Shown piece after piece: positions 43,479 through 52,180 of a stretch of 64,000 nt of DNA. The DNA comes from Hoeflea sp. IMCC20628 (GTDB taxonomy: Bacteria; Pseudomonadota; Alphaproteobacteria; Rhizobiales; Rhizobiaceae). Each line of letters opens with the position of its first letter. Positions within the stretch are counted from its first letter, which is position 1. The translations under genes were made by a program, and so were the position numbers. Below the pieces are notes generated by a model. The model saw only the letters and a program-made list of their open reading frames with translations. It ran no database searches and was not told the origin of the DNA. The stretch covers positions 1,320,501-1,384,500 of the forward strand of contig NZ_CP011479.1 in assembly GCF_001011155.1 (NCBI RefSeq), written 5' to 3'.

Positions 43479-44413
43479 GCCGGGTACTGGTTACGGGTGC
43501 TGCGGGGGCTGTCGGGCAGGTGCTTCTCGAAGAATTGGCTGCGTCGGGTTGCGAAACACTTGCGACCGATGTGCGGCGGCCGCAGGCACTGCCCGAAGGC
43601 GTTGCTTTTGAAACACTCGACGTGCGCGGCGACGATGCCGGCCGCTTGGTGGAAGCGTTTAACCCGGATGTGATCATTCACCTGGCCTCGATCGTCTCGC
43701 CGACGCGCGGCATGACCCGGAAATTTGCCTATGATGTCGATGTCCAGGGCACCCGCAATGTTCTCGACGCGGCGATCACCCACGGGGTCGAGCGGCTGGT
43801 GGTGACCTCGTCGGGGGCGGCCTATGGCTACCATGCCGACAATCCGGTGCCGCTCCACGAGACCGACGCGCTGCGCGGCAACAGTGAATTTGCCTATTCC
43901 GACCACAAGCGGCAGGTCGAGGAGATGCTGGCGCGGGCGCGCGTCACTCACCCGGATGTCGAGCAGGTGGTGCTGCGTGTCGGCACCGTGCTTGGCGCCG
44001 GGCTTGAAAACCAGATCACCGAACTGTTTCACCGTCCCAAGCTGATCGCGGTTTACGGCTCGGACAGCCCGTTCGTGTTCATCTGGACCCGCGATCTGGC
44101 CCGCATCCTGTTGCGCGCCGCCACGAACGGTCCGGCCGGTATCTTCAATGTCTGCGGTGATGGCGCGCTGTCGGTGCATGACATTGCGGCCAGTCTCGGC
44201 AAGCCGGTGATGGCGCTGCCGGCCTGGTTGCTCAAGGCCGCACTTGCCGTGGCCAAGCCGCTCGGTGTGTCGCGCTATGGACCGGAACAGGTGCGGTTTT
44301 TGCAATACCGCCCGGTGCTCGACAACACCGCGCTGAAGACGGTGTTCGGTTATCAGCCGGAATTGACCAGCGCCGAGACTTTTGATCTGTGGAAGAAGGC
44401 GGCCGGACTGTGA
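43475..44413 (+). CDS. NAD-dependent epimerase/extended-SDR protein
   Basis: The 312-residue protein has the extended-SDR cofactor motif VTGAAGAVGQVLLEEL and an active-site pair YSDHK with preceding Ser (TSSGAAYG). Such proteins oxidise or epimerise sugars, sterols or other alcohols. The context (FMO, BASS, second SDR, acyl-CoA synthetase) suggests an alcohol dehydrogenation step in a catabolic route. Its stop overlaps the GTG of the next gene. Confidence 0.85.
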   Translation: MSRVLVTGAAGAVGQVLLEELAASGCETLATDVRRPQALPEGVAFETLDVRGDDAGRLVEAFNPDVIIHLASIVSPTRGMTRKFAYDVDVQGTRNVLDAAITHGVERLVVTSSGAAYGYHADNPVPLHETDALRGNSEFAYSDHKRQVEEMLARARVTHPDVEQVVLRVGTVLGAGLENQITELFHRPKLIAVYGSDSPFVFIWTRDLARILLRAATNGPAGIFNVCGDGALSVHDIAASLGKPVMALPAWLLKAALAVAKPLGVSRYGPEQVRFLQYRPVLDNTALKTVFGYQPELTSAETFDLWKKAAGL

Positions 44414-45177
44414 GCCCGGTGGCGGTGATCACCGGCGGCGCGGGAGGGCTGGGTCAGGCCTTTGCCGCTCAACTGGTGGCGGAGAGCTGGCAAGTGGTGC
44501 TGGTCGATCTGCCAACGGCGTTGGCGACTTTGTCCCCGGCGAGTGACCGGGTGGAGCGGGTCCGCTGCGACCTGACCGATGAAGCCGCGGTGGCCGCGGT
44601 CTGCGCCGGGATTTCAGCCGATTATCCGGCCATTGATCTGGTCATCCACAATGCCGGGGTGACCCAGATCGGCCTGTTTTCGGAGACCACGCTGGCCTCG
44701 CAGCGGCGGGTGATGGAGATCAATTATTTCGGCTCGGTGCGGGTGGCGTCGGGTCTGTTGCACGCGGTACGGGCGGGCAGGGGGACGCATCTGGCGATCT
44801 CCTCGGTGGCGGGCTTCGCGCCGCTTTGCAAACGCACCGCCTATGCGGCGAGCAAGCACGCGCTCAACGGCTTCTTCTCTTCGCTCGCATCGGAAGAAGC
44901 GCAGCATGACGTAAAGGTTGTGATTGCCGCGCCCTCCTTCGTGGCCACCAATTCGGGACGGCTTGACGCCGGGACGGATGGTATCGGCAGGCCGGGGGCT
45001 GCGACGGACGGTTTTGACGAGATGAGCCCGCAGCGGGCCGCCGAAATCATTCTCGATGGCTGGCGGCGCGGCAGACGCTTTGTCCCGGTGGGACGGGTGG
45101 CGACGCTTGGCTGGTTGATCAACCGGCTGTCGCCCCGGCTTTATCACTGGCTGATGATGCGAAAAATCCGCGACTGA
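44410..45177 (+). CDS. Classical SDR-family oxidoreductase
   Basis: The 255-residue protein has the cofactor loop ITGGAGGLGQAF, NAG motif VIHNAGVTQIG and the active site with Ser (ISSVAG) and YAASK, all intact. GTG 44410 overlaps the previous stop by four bases; an ATG upstream would sit inside the preceding gene. It is an alcohol or ketone reductase of the same operon. Confidence 0.86.
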   Translation: MSPVAVITGGAGGLGQAFAAQLVAESWQVVLVDLPTALATLSPASDRVERVRCDLTDEAAVAAVCAGISADYPAIDLVIHNAGVTQIGLFSETTLASQRRVMEINYFGSVRVASGLLHAVRAGRGTHLAISSVAGFAPLCKRTAYAASKHALNGFFSSLASEEAQHDVKVVIAAPSFVATNSGRLDAGTDGIGRPGAATDGFDEMSPQRAAEIILDGWRRGRRFVPVGRVATLGWLINRLSPRLYHWLMMRKIRD

Positions 45178-45259
45178 GACATGCCCCTTGCCGCGTGGTG
45201 CATTGCCATTTGCCGGTGTCGGCGCGATGGTTTCTGCACTGAGGATTGGGGAGAGAATC

Positions 45260-46798
45260 ATGAATGTCGCGGAATGGCTGGCGCGCAGCGGCCGGAAATA
45301 TCCCGGCCATCCGGCATTGTTTTCAGGCGCTCAACAGATTGCTGATTATCGCGGCTTTGCCCAAAATGCTGCGGCTATCGGCGCGGGCCTGCGCGAGCAT
45401 CATAGTGTCAAGCCGGGGGACCGGGTGGCGATCTTTGCCAAAAATACGCCCGCCTATCTGGAAGCGATGTTCGGCGCTTGGTTTGCAGGCGCTGCCATCG
45501 TGCCGATCAACGCCAAGCTTCATCCCAAAGAGGCCGCTTATATCATTGCCAATTCCTGTGCGTCGGTGGTGTTTTGCACCGCACCGCTTGGGGCGGAACT
45601 GACCGGGGCGCTGGCGCAGCCTATGCCTGTGCTGATTGATCTGGCGGGCGTGGACTTCGAGGCCTTGCGACAGAGCCAACCGCTTGCAGCCCACGTGGCG
45701 CGGGAAGGATCGGACATGGCGTGGCTGTTTTACACCTCGGGCACCACCGGCCGCCCCAAGGGCGTGATGATCAGCCATGCCAATATGCAGGCGATGGTGT
45801 TTTCCTATCTTGCGGATGTCGATGCGGTGCATGCGAGCGATGCGGCCTTGTATGCGGCGCCACTGAGCCATGGCGCCGGGCTCTATTGTCTGCAGCACGT
45901 GCTCAAGGCCGCACGCCACGTCGTGCCGCTGTCGGGTGGTTTCGATCCGGATGAGATCTTTGCGCTGGCCCGCAGCCTCGGCGACATCCACATGTTTGCC
46001 GCTCCCACCATGGTCAAGCGGCTGGTTGCATCTGCCCGGGAGCTTGGCGAAACCGGGGAAGGGATCCGCACCATCGTCTATGGCGGCGGGCCGATGTATC
46101 TGGCCGACATTGTTGAGGCGGTCGAGGTTCTGGGGCCGCGGTTCTGCCAGATCTATGGCCAGGGTGAGAGCCCTATGACGATCACCGCACTTGATCGCGC
46201 TTCGGTAGCTGATCGCACCCATCCGCGCTGGCGCGAGCGGCTGGCCTCGGTGGGCACGGCACAATCATGTGTCGAAGTCCGCATTGTTGATGATGCGGGC
46301 AATGTCATGGCCACGGGAGAGACCGGCGAGATCTTGGTGCGCGGCACGCCGGTCATGTCCGGCTACTGGCGCGATCCTGATGCCACCGCTGCAGCGCTGC
46401 GTGATGGCTGGCTCTGGACCGGCGACATGGGCGCGCTTGATGCGGACGGGTTTTTGACGCTGAAAGATCGGTCCAAGGACGTGATCATTTCCGGCGGTAC
46501 CAATATCTATCCGCGCGAGGTGGAGGAGGCCTTGCTGACCCATCCCGGCGTCCGCGAGGTCAGCGTCGTCGGCGTGCCCGATGCCGAGTGGGGCGAAAGC
46601 ATTCTGGCCTTTGTGGTCACAGATCTGGACGCGCCCCCGGATGCGGCGGAGCTTGATCAGCATTGTCTTGGCTCGATCGCCCGGTTCAAGCGGCCGAAGG
46701 TCTACCGTTTTGTGTCCGAACTGCCCAAGAACAATTACGGCAAGGTGCTCAAGACCGAATTGCGCAGGGTGTTTGCTGACGAGCAGGCTGGCAGCTAA
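45260..46798 (+). CDS. Acyl-CoA synthetase (class I adenylate-forming)
   Basis: The 512-residue enzyme activates a carboxylic acid with ATP and CoA. The AMP-binding loop is FYTSGTTGRPKGVMISHAN, the middle motif YGQGESPMTI, the hinge LKDRSKDVIISGGTNIYPRE and the catalytic Lys region KNNYGKVLKTEL. ATG 45260 has GGGGAGAG upstream; the frame is open further up to 45188. It ends the FMO operon and could activate the acid product of that pathway. Confidence 0.9.
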   Translation: MNVAEWLARSGRKYPGHPALFSGAQQIADYRGFAQNAAAIGAGLREHHSVKPGDRVAIFAKNTPAYLEAMFGAWFAGAAIVPINAKLHPKEAAYIIANSCASVVFCTAPLGAELTGALAQPMPVLIDLAGVDFEALRQSQPLAAHVAREGSDMAWLFYTSGTTGRPKGVMISHANMQAMVFSYLADVDAVHASDAALYAAPLSHGAGLYCLQHVLKAARHVVPLSGGFDPDEIFALARSLGDIHMFAAPTMVKRLVASARELGETGEGIRTIVYGGGPMYLADIVEAVEVLGPRFCQIYGQGESPMTITALDRASVADRTHPRWRERLASVGTAQSCVEVRIVDDAGNVMATGETGEILVRGTPVMSGYWRDPDATAAALRDGWLWTGDMGALDADGFLTLKDRSKDVIISGGTNIYPREVEEALLTHPGVREVSVVGVPDAEWGESILAFVVTDLDAPPDAAELDQHCLGSIARFKRPKVYRFVSELPKNNYGKVLKTELRRVFADEQAGS

Positions 46799-46842
46799 GC
46801 CGGTCGCGGCGGGAACCATGGAGGCCGCGGGAGACGTTATTC

Positions 46843-46858
46843 AATCAATCGATTGATT
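46843..46858. promoter_or_regulatory. Palindromic operator upstream of the CecR-like gene
   Basis: AATCAATCGATTGATT is a perfect 16-bp palindrome 55 bp before the GTG start of the TetR-type gene. This position is typical of autoregulation. The same site would control the whole downstream export operon. It also shows that a start at 46853, inside the palindrome, is unlikely. Confidence 0.65.
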
Positions 46859-46912
46859 AATTATTTCTCTGCGCTATCATCGTGGCAGTCACACCTGCCA
46901 GTGAGGATTGCC

Positions 46913-47584
46913 GTGCCGCCGAAACTCTCAGCCCAGACCGGAAAAGCCGGAGACCAGACCCGCATGGCGTTGCTGATGGCAGGCGTGCGACTGTTCGGCA
47001 CCAAGGGGGTGGATGCCACCTCGACCCGCGAGATCGCTGCCGCGGCCAATGCCAATATCGCCTCCATTGCCTATCATTTTGGCGGCAAGGACGGCTTGCG
47101 GCTGGCCTGTGCCGAAATGGTGGCCGGGCGGATTCAGGCCGTGGTGCTCCCGTTTCTGCAGTCGATCGACGCGCACGACGATCCGGCGGCGGCGCAAGCG
47201 GCATTCGAGCGGGTGATCATGGGCGTGGCCGATTTCATGCTCGGGCAGGTCGAGGCGCGCGACATTGCCAGCTTCATGGTGCGTGAAATGGGCATTCCCG
47301 GTCCGGTGTTCGACAAGGTCTATGCCGATTTCATTCTGCCGGTGCATCGCAGCCTGTGCACGCTTCTGGGACTGGCCACCGGCCAGGATCCCGAAAGCGA
47401 CCTGATCCGCCTTGGCACTTTCAGCATAGCCGGCCAGGTCGTCTATTTCCGCATCGGCCATGCCATCGTTGCCAGGCGGATGGAATGGAAGCATCCCGGG
47501 CCGGACGAACTCACGGCGATCAAGACCGTCATTCTCGGCAATATCCGCGCCTTTGTCGCCACCACCAGGAAACCAGTCCGATGA
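46913..47584 (+). CDS. CecR-like TetR-family regulator
   Basis: The 223-residue protein has a TetR helix-turn-helix (LLMAGVRLFGTKGVDATSTR, then AAAANANIASIAYHFGGKDG) and a C-terminal domain like DUF1956/CecR (YbiH). In E. coli, cecR precedes ybhGFSR, an export system, and the order here is the same. I use GTG 46913, with GAGGA five bases upstream. It overlaps the next gene by four bases. Confidence 0.82.
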   Translation: MPPKLSAQTGKAGDQTRMALLMAGVRLFGTKGVDATSTREIAAAANANIASIAYHFGGKDGLRLACAEMVAGRIQAVVLPFLQSIDAHDDPAAAQAAFERVIMGVADFMLGQVEARDIASFMVREMGIPGPVFDKVYADFILPVHRSLCTLLGLATGQDPESDLIRLGTFSIAGQVVYFRIGHAIVARRMEWKHPGPDELTAIKTVILGNIRAFVATTRKPVR

Positions 47585-48537
47585 TATCCTTTCTCTGTTC
47601 GCTTCCGCTGCTTGCCGGATTGTTTGCCGCCTGCAACGGCGCCGGTCCGCTGGCTGTCGGCTATGTCGAGGGTGAATATGTGCTGGTGGCGCCGATCGAG
47701 GTCGCCCAGATCGTCGAGATCAATGTCCGGCGCGGCGACCAGATTATCGCCGGACAGCCGCTGGGACGGCTGGAACGGCGCGATGCGGAGATCGCCGTTG
47801 CCCAGGCCGAAGCCGGGCTGGCGCAGGCCGAGAGCCAGCTGGCCAATCTGCAAGAGGGCCGGCGGCCGGAGGAAATCGCCAGCATCACGGCGGCACTGAG
47901 GTCCGCCCAGGCCCAGGCCGACGAGGCCGAGCGCGTGCGCCAAAGGCAGGCCGATTTGTTGAAGCAGGGGATATCGACGCAAGCAACCTATGATTCCGCC
48001 TCCACGGCGGTCGAGCTGGCCCAGGCCAAGGTTGCCGAGCTCGATGCCAATCTGGCCGTGGCGCGGCTACCGGCGCGCACCAACGAGATCAAGGCGGCGC
48101 AGGCCGCGGTCGAACAGGCCAAGGCGGTGCTGGAATCGGCCGAGTGGCGGCTGTCGAAGCGCACTTTGTCGGTGCCGCTGGCGGGCGTCGTCTCCGACAT
48201 CATCCGCAACGCCGGCGAGGTCGCGGGTCCGCAGGCTCCGGTGTTGTCGGTTCTGCCCGACGGTGCACGCAAGCTCCGGGTCTATGTGCCGGAATTCGCG
48301 CTGTCGAGCATCCACGTCGGCAGCGTCCTTGTGGTGCATTGCGATGGCTGCGGCGAGGGCATGGGCGCCACCGTCAGCTATGTCTCGGCCGATCCCGAAT
48401 TCACCCCGCCGGTGATCTATTCTCTCGAGAACCGGCAGAAGCTGGTTTACCTGGTCGAGGCGCGTCCGGATGCGGATGCCTGGGCGCTGGAGCCGGGACA
48501 GATTGTCGATGTCGATCTGCAAGGCGAGAGCCAATGA
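47581..48537 (+). CDS. HlyD/YbhG-like membrane-fusion protein
   Basis: The 318-residue protein has a hydrophobic N-terminus with a lipobox-like LFAAC, then a HlyD-type barrel-sandwich and coiled-coil region (about 80-190 with heptad Ala/Glu repeats), and a C-terminal beta domain (RVYVPEFALSSIHVGSVLV). It should bridge the inner-membrane ABC transporter to the outer membrane. Its start overlaps the regulator and its stop the ATPase gene, both ATGA-type. Confidence 0.87.
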   Translation: MISFLCSLPLLAGLFAACNGAGPLAVGYVEGEYVLVAPIEVAQIVEINVRRGDQIIAGQPLGRLERRDAEIAVAQAEAGLAQAESQLANLQEGRRPEEIASITAALRSAQAQADEAERVRQRQADLLKQGISTQATYDSASTAVELAQAKVAELDANLAVARLPARTNEIKAAQAAVEQAKAVLESAEWRLSKRTLSVPLAGVVSDIIRNAGEVAGPQAPVLSVLPDGARKLRVYVPEFALSSIHVGSVLVVHCDGCGEGMGATVSYVSADPEFTPPVIYSLENRQKLVYLVEARPDADAWALEPGQIVDVDLQGESQ

Positions 48538-49451
48538 ACGCCATCGAGGTCAGCGGGCTGGTCAAGCGGTTTGGCGACAAGACCGTGGTCGATCATGTGT
48601 CGATGCAGGTGGCGGAAGGTGAAATTTCCGGATTTCTCGGCCCCAACGGATCTGGAAAGACCACCACCATCCGGGTGATGTGCGGGTTGCTGACGCCGGA
48701 CGAGGGCGAAGGCCGGGTTCTGGGACACGACATCCGCACCGAGGGCCGGCTTATCAAGCTCAATGTCGGCTACATGACCCAGAAATTCTCGTTTTACGAG
48801 GATCTGTCGATCGAGGAGAACCTGACCTTTGTCGCCCGTCTTTATGATCTCGACCCCGTGTCGACGGTGGTGCGCGATACGCTGGAGGATCTCGGGCTGT
48901 CCTCGCGGCGAAAACAACTGGCGGGCACGCTGTCAGGCGGCTGGAAACAGCGGCTGGCACTGGCCGCCTGCATCATGCACAAGCCGAAGCTGTTGTTGCT
49001 CGATGAGCCGACTGCCGGTGTCGACCCGAAGGCGCGGCGGGAATTCTGGGACGAGATCCACATGCGCGCCAGCGCCGGGCTGACGGTGCTGGTCTCGACG
49101 CACTATATGGATGAGGCGGAACGCTGCCACCGGATCCACTACATCTCCTATGGCAAGCTCCTGGCCAGCGGCACGGTGCCCGACGTGATCCGCGACGCGG
49201 CGCTGACCACCTACTTCCTCGAAGGCGGCAAGATCAATGAAGCGGCGCAAATGCTTGAGGGCATGGACGGTGTTGATCAGGTGGCGCCCTTTGGCCTGAC
49301 CCTGCATGTGGTCGGTCAGAACGCGGCATTGCTGGAGCCGGCGGTGGCACGCGTGGCCCAGCAAACCGGGGCGACTTACCGCCAGGGAACCACCAGTCTC
49401 GAGGATGTCTTCATCCAGTTCATGGGCAAATCGACGGACAACATGGCATGA
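48534..49451 (+). CDS. ABC transporter ATP-binding protein (YbhF-like, single domain)
   Basis: The 305-residue ATPase has Walker A GPNGSGKTTT, a signature region TLSGGWKQRLALAA, Walker B LLLLDEPTAGVDP and the H-loop VSTHYMDEAE. It carries one nucleotide-binding domain, whereas E. coli YbhF has two, and ends with a drug-type C-terminal extension (TTYFLEGGKINEAAQML). It would power export by the permease encoded next. Confidence 0.92.
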   Translation: MNAIEVSGLVKRFGDKTVVDHVSMQVAEGEISGFLGPNGSGKTTTIRVMCGLLTPDEGEGRVLGHDIRTEGRLIKLNVGYMTQKFSFYEDLSIEENLTFVARLYDLDPVSTVVRDTLEDLGLSSRRKQLAGTLSGGWKQRLALAACIMHKPKLLLLDEPTAGVDPKARREFWDEIHMRASAGLTVLVSTHYMDEAERCHRIHYISYGKLLASGTVPDVIRDAALTTYFLEGGKINEAAQMLEGMDGVDQVAPFGLTLHVVGQNAALLEPAVARVAQQTGATYRQGTTSLEDVFIQFMGKSTDNMA

Positions 49452-50584
49452 GCGCGCTGTTCTCGTTTCGCCGGCTGATGGCGATCATCGCCAAGGAAAC
49501 CATCCAGATGCGCCGCGATCGCATCACCTTCGCGATGATGCTGGGTGTGCCGCTGATGCAGCTGGTGCTGTTCGGCTTTGCCATCAACAATGATCCCAAG
49601 GGACTGCCCGCAGCCCTGGTGACGACCAGCCAGGACCATTATACCCGCGCCATGGTCTCGGCGATGGAGAACACCGGTTATTACCGTTTCGTCCATGTGG
49701 TGGCGAGTGCGGCTGAAGCCGAGCGGCTGATCCAGTCGGGTGCTGTGTCATTCGTTGTCACCGTGCCATCGGATTTTGCCCGGCGGGTGCAGCGCGGTGA
49801 TCATCCGCAGATCCTGATCGAGGCAGATGCAACCGATCCCTCGGTGGCCTCAGGCGCGATCTCGACGCTTGGCACGGTGGCAGCACAGGCGCTGCTGCGC
49901 GAACAATCGGCCGAAGCGCTGGCCGCGCAGCAATCGACAGCCGCGCTCGAGGTGGTGGTGCACCGTCTCTACAATCCCGAAGGCATCACCCAGTACAACA
50001 TCGTGCCCGGCCTGCTCGGGGTGATCCTGCAACTGACCATGGTGATGATGACCTCGATGGCGCTGACCCGCGAGGTCGAGCGCGGCACCATGGAAAACCT
50101 GCTGGCGATGCCGGCGAGTTCGCTCGAGATCATGCTTGGCAAGGTGTTGCCCTACCTCGCAGTGGGCGGGGTTCAGGTGGTGGTAGTGCTGACTGCGGCG
50201 AAATTCCTGTTCAATGTGCCGTTTGTCGGTTCGCTGACGCTGCTTTTGGTCTCCATCCTGATCTTTGTTCTGGCGCTGGTGCTGCTGGGCTATGCATTTT
50301 CGACGCTGGCGCGGACCCAGATGCAGGCGATGCAGCTGACCTTCTTCTTTTTCCTGCCGTCGCTGCTGCTGTCGGGCTTCATGTTCCCGTTTCGCGGCAT
50401 GCCGCCCTGGGCGCAGACGCTGGGTGAAATCTTTCCGCTGACGCATTTTCTCAGAATTATCCGCGCCGTCATGCTCAAGGGCGCCGACCTGCAGGGTGTG
50501 GCCACGCCGTTGGCGGCGCTGCTGATCTTTGTGGCGGTGTTCATGGCGCTGGCGCTGGCCCGGTTCCGGCGAACGCTGGATTAA
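49448..50584 (+). CDS. ABC transporter permease (YbhS/ABC-2 type)
   Basis: The 378-residue permease has an N-terminal span (FAMMLGVPLMQLVLFGFAIN), a large periplasmic loop (~50-180), and five C-terminal spans, with the ABC-2 motif REVERGTMENLLAMPAS. Only one permease gene is present, whereas E. coli has YbhS and YbhR; a homodimer is likely. A hairpin terminator follows at 50711. It overlaps the ATPase gene by four bases. Confidence 0.9.
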   Translation: MSALFSFRRLMAIIAKETIQMRRDRITFAMMLGVPLMQLVLFGFAINNDPKGLPAALVTTSQDHYTRAMVSAMENTGYYRFVHVVASAAEAERLIQSGAVSFVVTVPSDFARRVQRGDHPQILIEADATDPSVASGAISTLGTVAAQALLREQSAEALAAQQSTAALEVVVHRLYNPEGITQYNIVPGLLGVILQLTMVMMTSMALTREVERGTMENLLAMPASSLEIMLGKVLPYLAVGGVQVVVVLTAAKFLFNVPFVGSLTLLLVSILIFVLALVLLGYAFSTLARTQMQAMQLTFFFFLPSLLLSGFMFPFRGMPPWAQTLGEIFPLTHFLRIIRAVMLKGADLQGVATPLAALLIFVAVFMALALARFRRTLD

Positions 50585-50710
50585 ATCCACTCTGATTTGC
50601 CTGCAGAGACGTTCGGGATTCGTTTTGGCGTCCAAACGGGTCATTTTTGGCCTGACGATGGCGACTAAAAAATTGCTGATTTTGTTCTCGGGTTGTTACG
50701 ACGTCTGCTG

Positions 50711-50740
50711 AAAGCCGGTTTTGGTCGGCTTTTTATTATT
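50711..50740 (+). terminator. Rho-independent terminator after the export operon
   Basis: AAAGCCG (50711-50717) pairs with CGGCTTT (50726-50732) around an 8-base loop and is followed by a T-rich run (TTTATTATTTT). It lies 126 bp after the permease stop and probably ends the cecR-ybhG-ybhF-ybhS transcript. Confidence 0.75.
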
Positions 50741-50742
50741 TT

Positions 50743-51047
50743 GAACGTCGTTTTGTGAACGCTGCGGACACAACGTGGTGCACAGTCACGTTTCGCGTCA
50801 TCTGCTCCATGACAAATTTGATTTCCTTAAGATACTGAAAAATAACGAAATACCACCTTGCTATGAACTCGCAACGTTGGTTTCAAGATATAGTTTCAGC
50901 ACGTGTTCTCACAAAAGTGTGGTTGGCAATTTTATCTGGGCGAGCCCATTTGAAAGTCATCGGAACGCAGCGAACAAGCGCCTCCCAACGCCCCGCCGTT
51001 CCGCATGAAAATTTGAACAAGAACACAATGACGACGGAGAAAATACC
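50743..51047. other. A/T-rich leader region of the tandem secreted-protein genes
   Basis: About 300 bp that are clearly richer in A/T than the window average. Short open frames are not convincing. The region should hold the promoter of the first small gene at 51048 (GACGGAGAAA precedes its ATG). I could not pick -35/-10 boxes reliably. The composition could mark foreign DNA or a strong promoter region. Confidence 0.4.
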
Positions 51048-51344
51048 ATGAACAAGATCATCATCGCACTCGGCCTTACACTCGCAGCATCCACCGGCGC
51101 TTTCGCCGACTCCACAGCACTTGACGCCTACGATGTGCCTGCCGCACAGGGCTCCGCAACATACGCTGTTGGCGTTTCCAACGACCTGGTCAGCTACGAC
51201 CGCACCGGCAATGACGGTTCGCCGTCCTTCCAGGCACCGCAGGGTGACGTTGACTACACGGCGACTGCTTCGGTCGGCGACGTGTCCAATGACAAGGTCA
51301 CCTATGACCGCGCCGGCAACGATGGTTCGCCGCGCTTCCAGTAA
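51048..51344 (+). CDS. Tandem secreted repeat protein, copy 1
   Basis: The 98-residue protein has a 20-residue signal peptide ending in STGAFA, leaving a 78-residue acidic, Cys-free mature part. Two copies of a motif are visible: SNDLVSYDRTGNDGSPSFQ (44-62) and SNDKVTYDRAGNDGSPRFQ (80-98), joined by APQGDVDYTATASVG. I do not recognise a family. Two near-copies follow at 51451 and 51859. It differs from copy 3 at about nine positions. Small folded or partly disordered periplasmic or extracellular protein is the best guess. Confidence 0.82.
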   Translation: MNKIIIALGLTLAASTGAFADSTALDAYDVPAAQGSATYAVGVSNDLVSYDRTGNDGSPSFQAPQGDVDYTATASVGDVSNDKVTYDRAGNDGSPRFQ

Positions 51345-51356
51345 GCCGCTCCCGCA

Positions 51357-51382
51357 GGTGGCGGAGCCAATGCTCCGCCGCC
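51357..51382 (+). terminator. Hairpin between tandem copies 1 and 2
   Basis: GCGGAGC (51361-51367) and GCTCCGC (51372-51378) pair around CAAT, and the stem extends to about 11 bp (51357-51367 with 51372-51382). The same hairpin follows copy 2. There is no U-run, so it may stabilise the 3' end of each transcript or attenuate. Confidence 0.55.
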
Positions 51383-51450
51383 GCTGAGCCGGAAATCAAA
51401 ACAACAGGTTGTCCTCCCAAGACACGACCCGAATTCAAAGGAATATCATC

Positions 51451-51747
51451 ATGAACAAGCTCATTATCGCACTCGGCCTCACTCTCGCAGCATCCACCGG
51501 CGCCTTCGCCGACTCCACAGCAATGGACGCCTACGACGTGCCTGCCGCACAGGGCTCAGCCCCATATGCTGTTGGCACTTCCAACGATCTGGTCAGCTAC
51601 GAGCGCGCCGGCAATGACGGTTCGCCGACATTCCAGGCACCGCAGGGTGGCGTTGATTACACCGCAACCGCTTCGGTCGGTGACGTGTCCAACGACCAGG
51701 TCGTCTATGACCGCGCCGGCAACGATGGTTCGCCGCGCTTCCAGTAA
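51451..51747 (+). CDS. Tandem secreted repeat protein, copy 2
   Basis: This 98-residue paralogue has the same signal peptide and the same two 19-residue motifs (SNDLVSYERAGNDGSPTFQ at 44-62, SNDQVVYDRAGNDGSPRFQ at 80-98). It differs from copy 3 at only five residues, so the duplication is recent or kept uniform by gene conversion. AAAGGAATA precedes the ATG. It is 403 bases after copy 1 and 408 before copy 3. Confidence 0.82.
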   Translation: MNKLIIALGLTLAASTGAFADSTAMDAYDVPAAQGSAPYAVGTSNDLVSYERAGNDGSPTFQAPQGGVDYTATASVGDVSNDQVVYDRAGNDGSPRFQ

Positions 51748-51759
51748 GCCGTTCTCGCA

Positions 51760-51785
51760 GGTGGCGGAGCCAATGCTCCGTCACC
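51760..51785 (+). terminator. Hairpin between tandem copies 2 and 3
   Basis: An 11-bp stem (51760-51770 with 51775-51785, one G-T wobble) encloses CAAT and matches the hairpin after copy 1. It belongs to the repeated ~408-bp unit, not to a one-off terminator. Confidence 0.55.
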
Positions 51786-51858
51786 GTTGAGCCGGAACCT
51801 AAATAAAATCAATGTGTTGTCCTCCCAAGACACGACCCGAATTCAAAGGAATATTATC

Positions 51859-52155
51859 ATGAACAAGCTCATCATCGCCCTCGGCCTGACCCTCGCAGCA
51901 TCCACCGGCGCCTTCGCCGACTCCATAGCAATGGACGCTTACGACGTGCCTGCCGCACAGGGCTCGGCCACGTATGCAATTGGCACTTCCAACGATCTGG
52001 TCAGCTATGACCGCGCCGGCAACGACGGTTCGCCGTCCTTCCAGGCACCGCAGGGTGGCGTTGACTACACCGCAACCGCTTCGGTCGGTGACGTGTCCAA
52101 CGACCAGGTCGTCTATGACCGCGCCGGTAACGATGGTTCGCCGCGCTTCCAGTAA
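51859..52155 (+). CDS. Tandem secreted repeat protein, copy 3
   Basis: The third 98-residue copy again ends in GSPRFQ and carries both 19-residue motifs. Its leader sequence (TTCAAAGGAATATTATC) nearly repeats that of copy 2, and the shared 5' block (CCTCCCAAGACACGACCCG) is present before both. A strong terminator follows at 52181. The gene set may therefore be one transcript or three. Confidence 0.82.
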   Translation: MNKLIIALGLTLAASTGAFADSIAMDAYDVPAAQGSATYAIGTSNDLVSYDRAGNDGSPSFQAPQGGVDYTATASVGDVSNDQVVYDRAGNDGSPRFQ

Positions 52156-52180
52156 GCACAGTCACATCGTGCAGACACAG

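Noticed and set aside
51048-52155. Tandem units as a CRISPR-like array
   Set aside because: Units are ~405 bp with intact genes and no short direct repeats with unique spacers; no cas gene is present.
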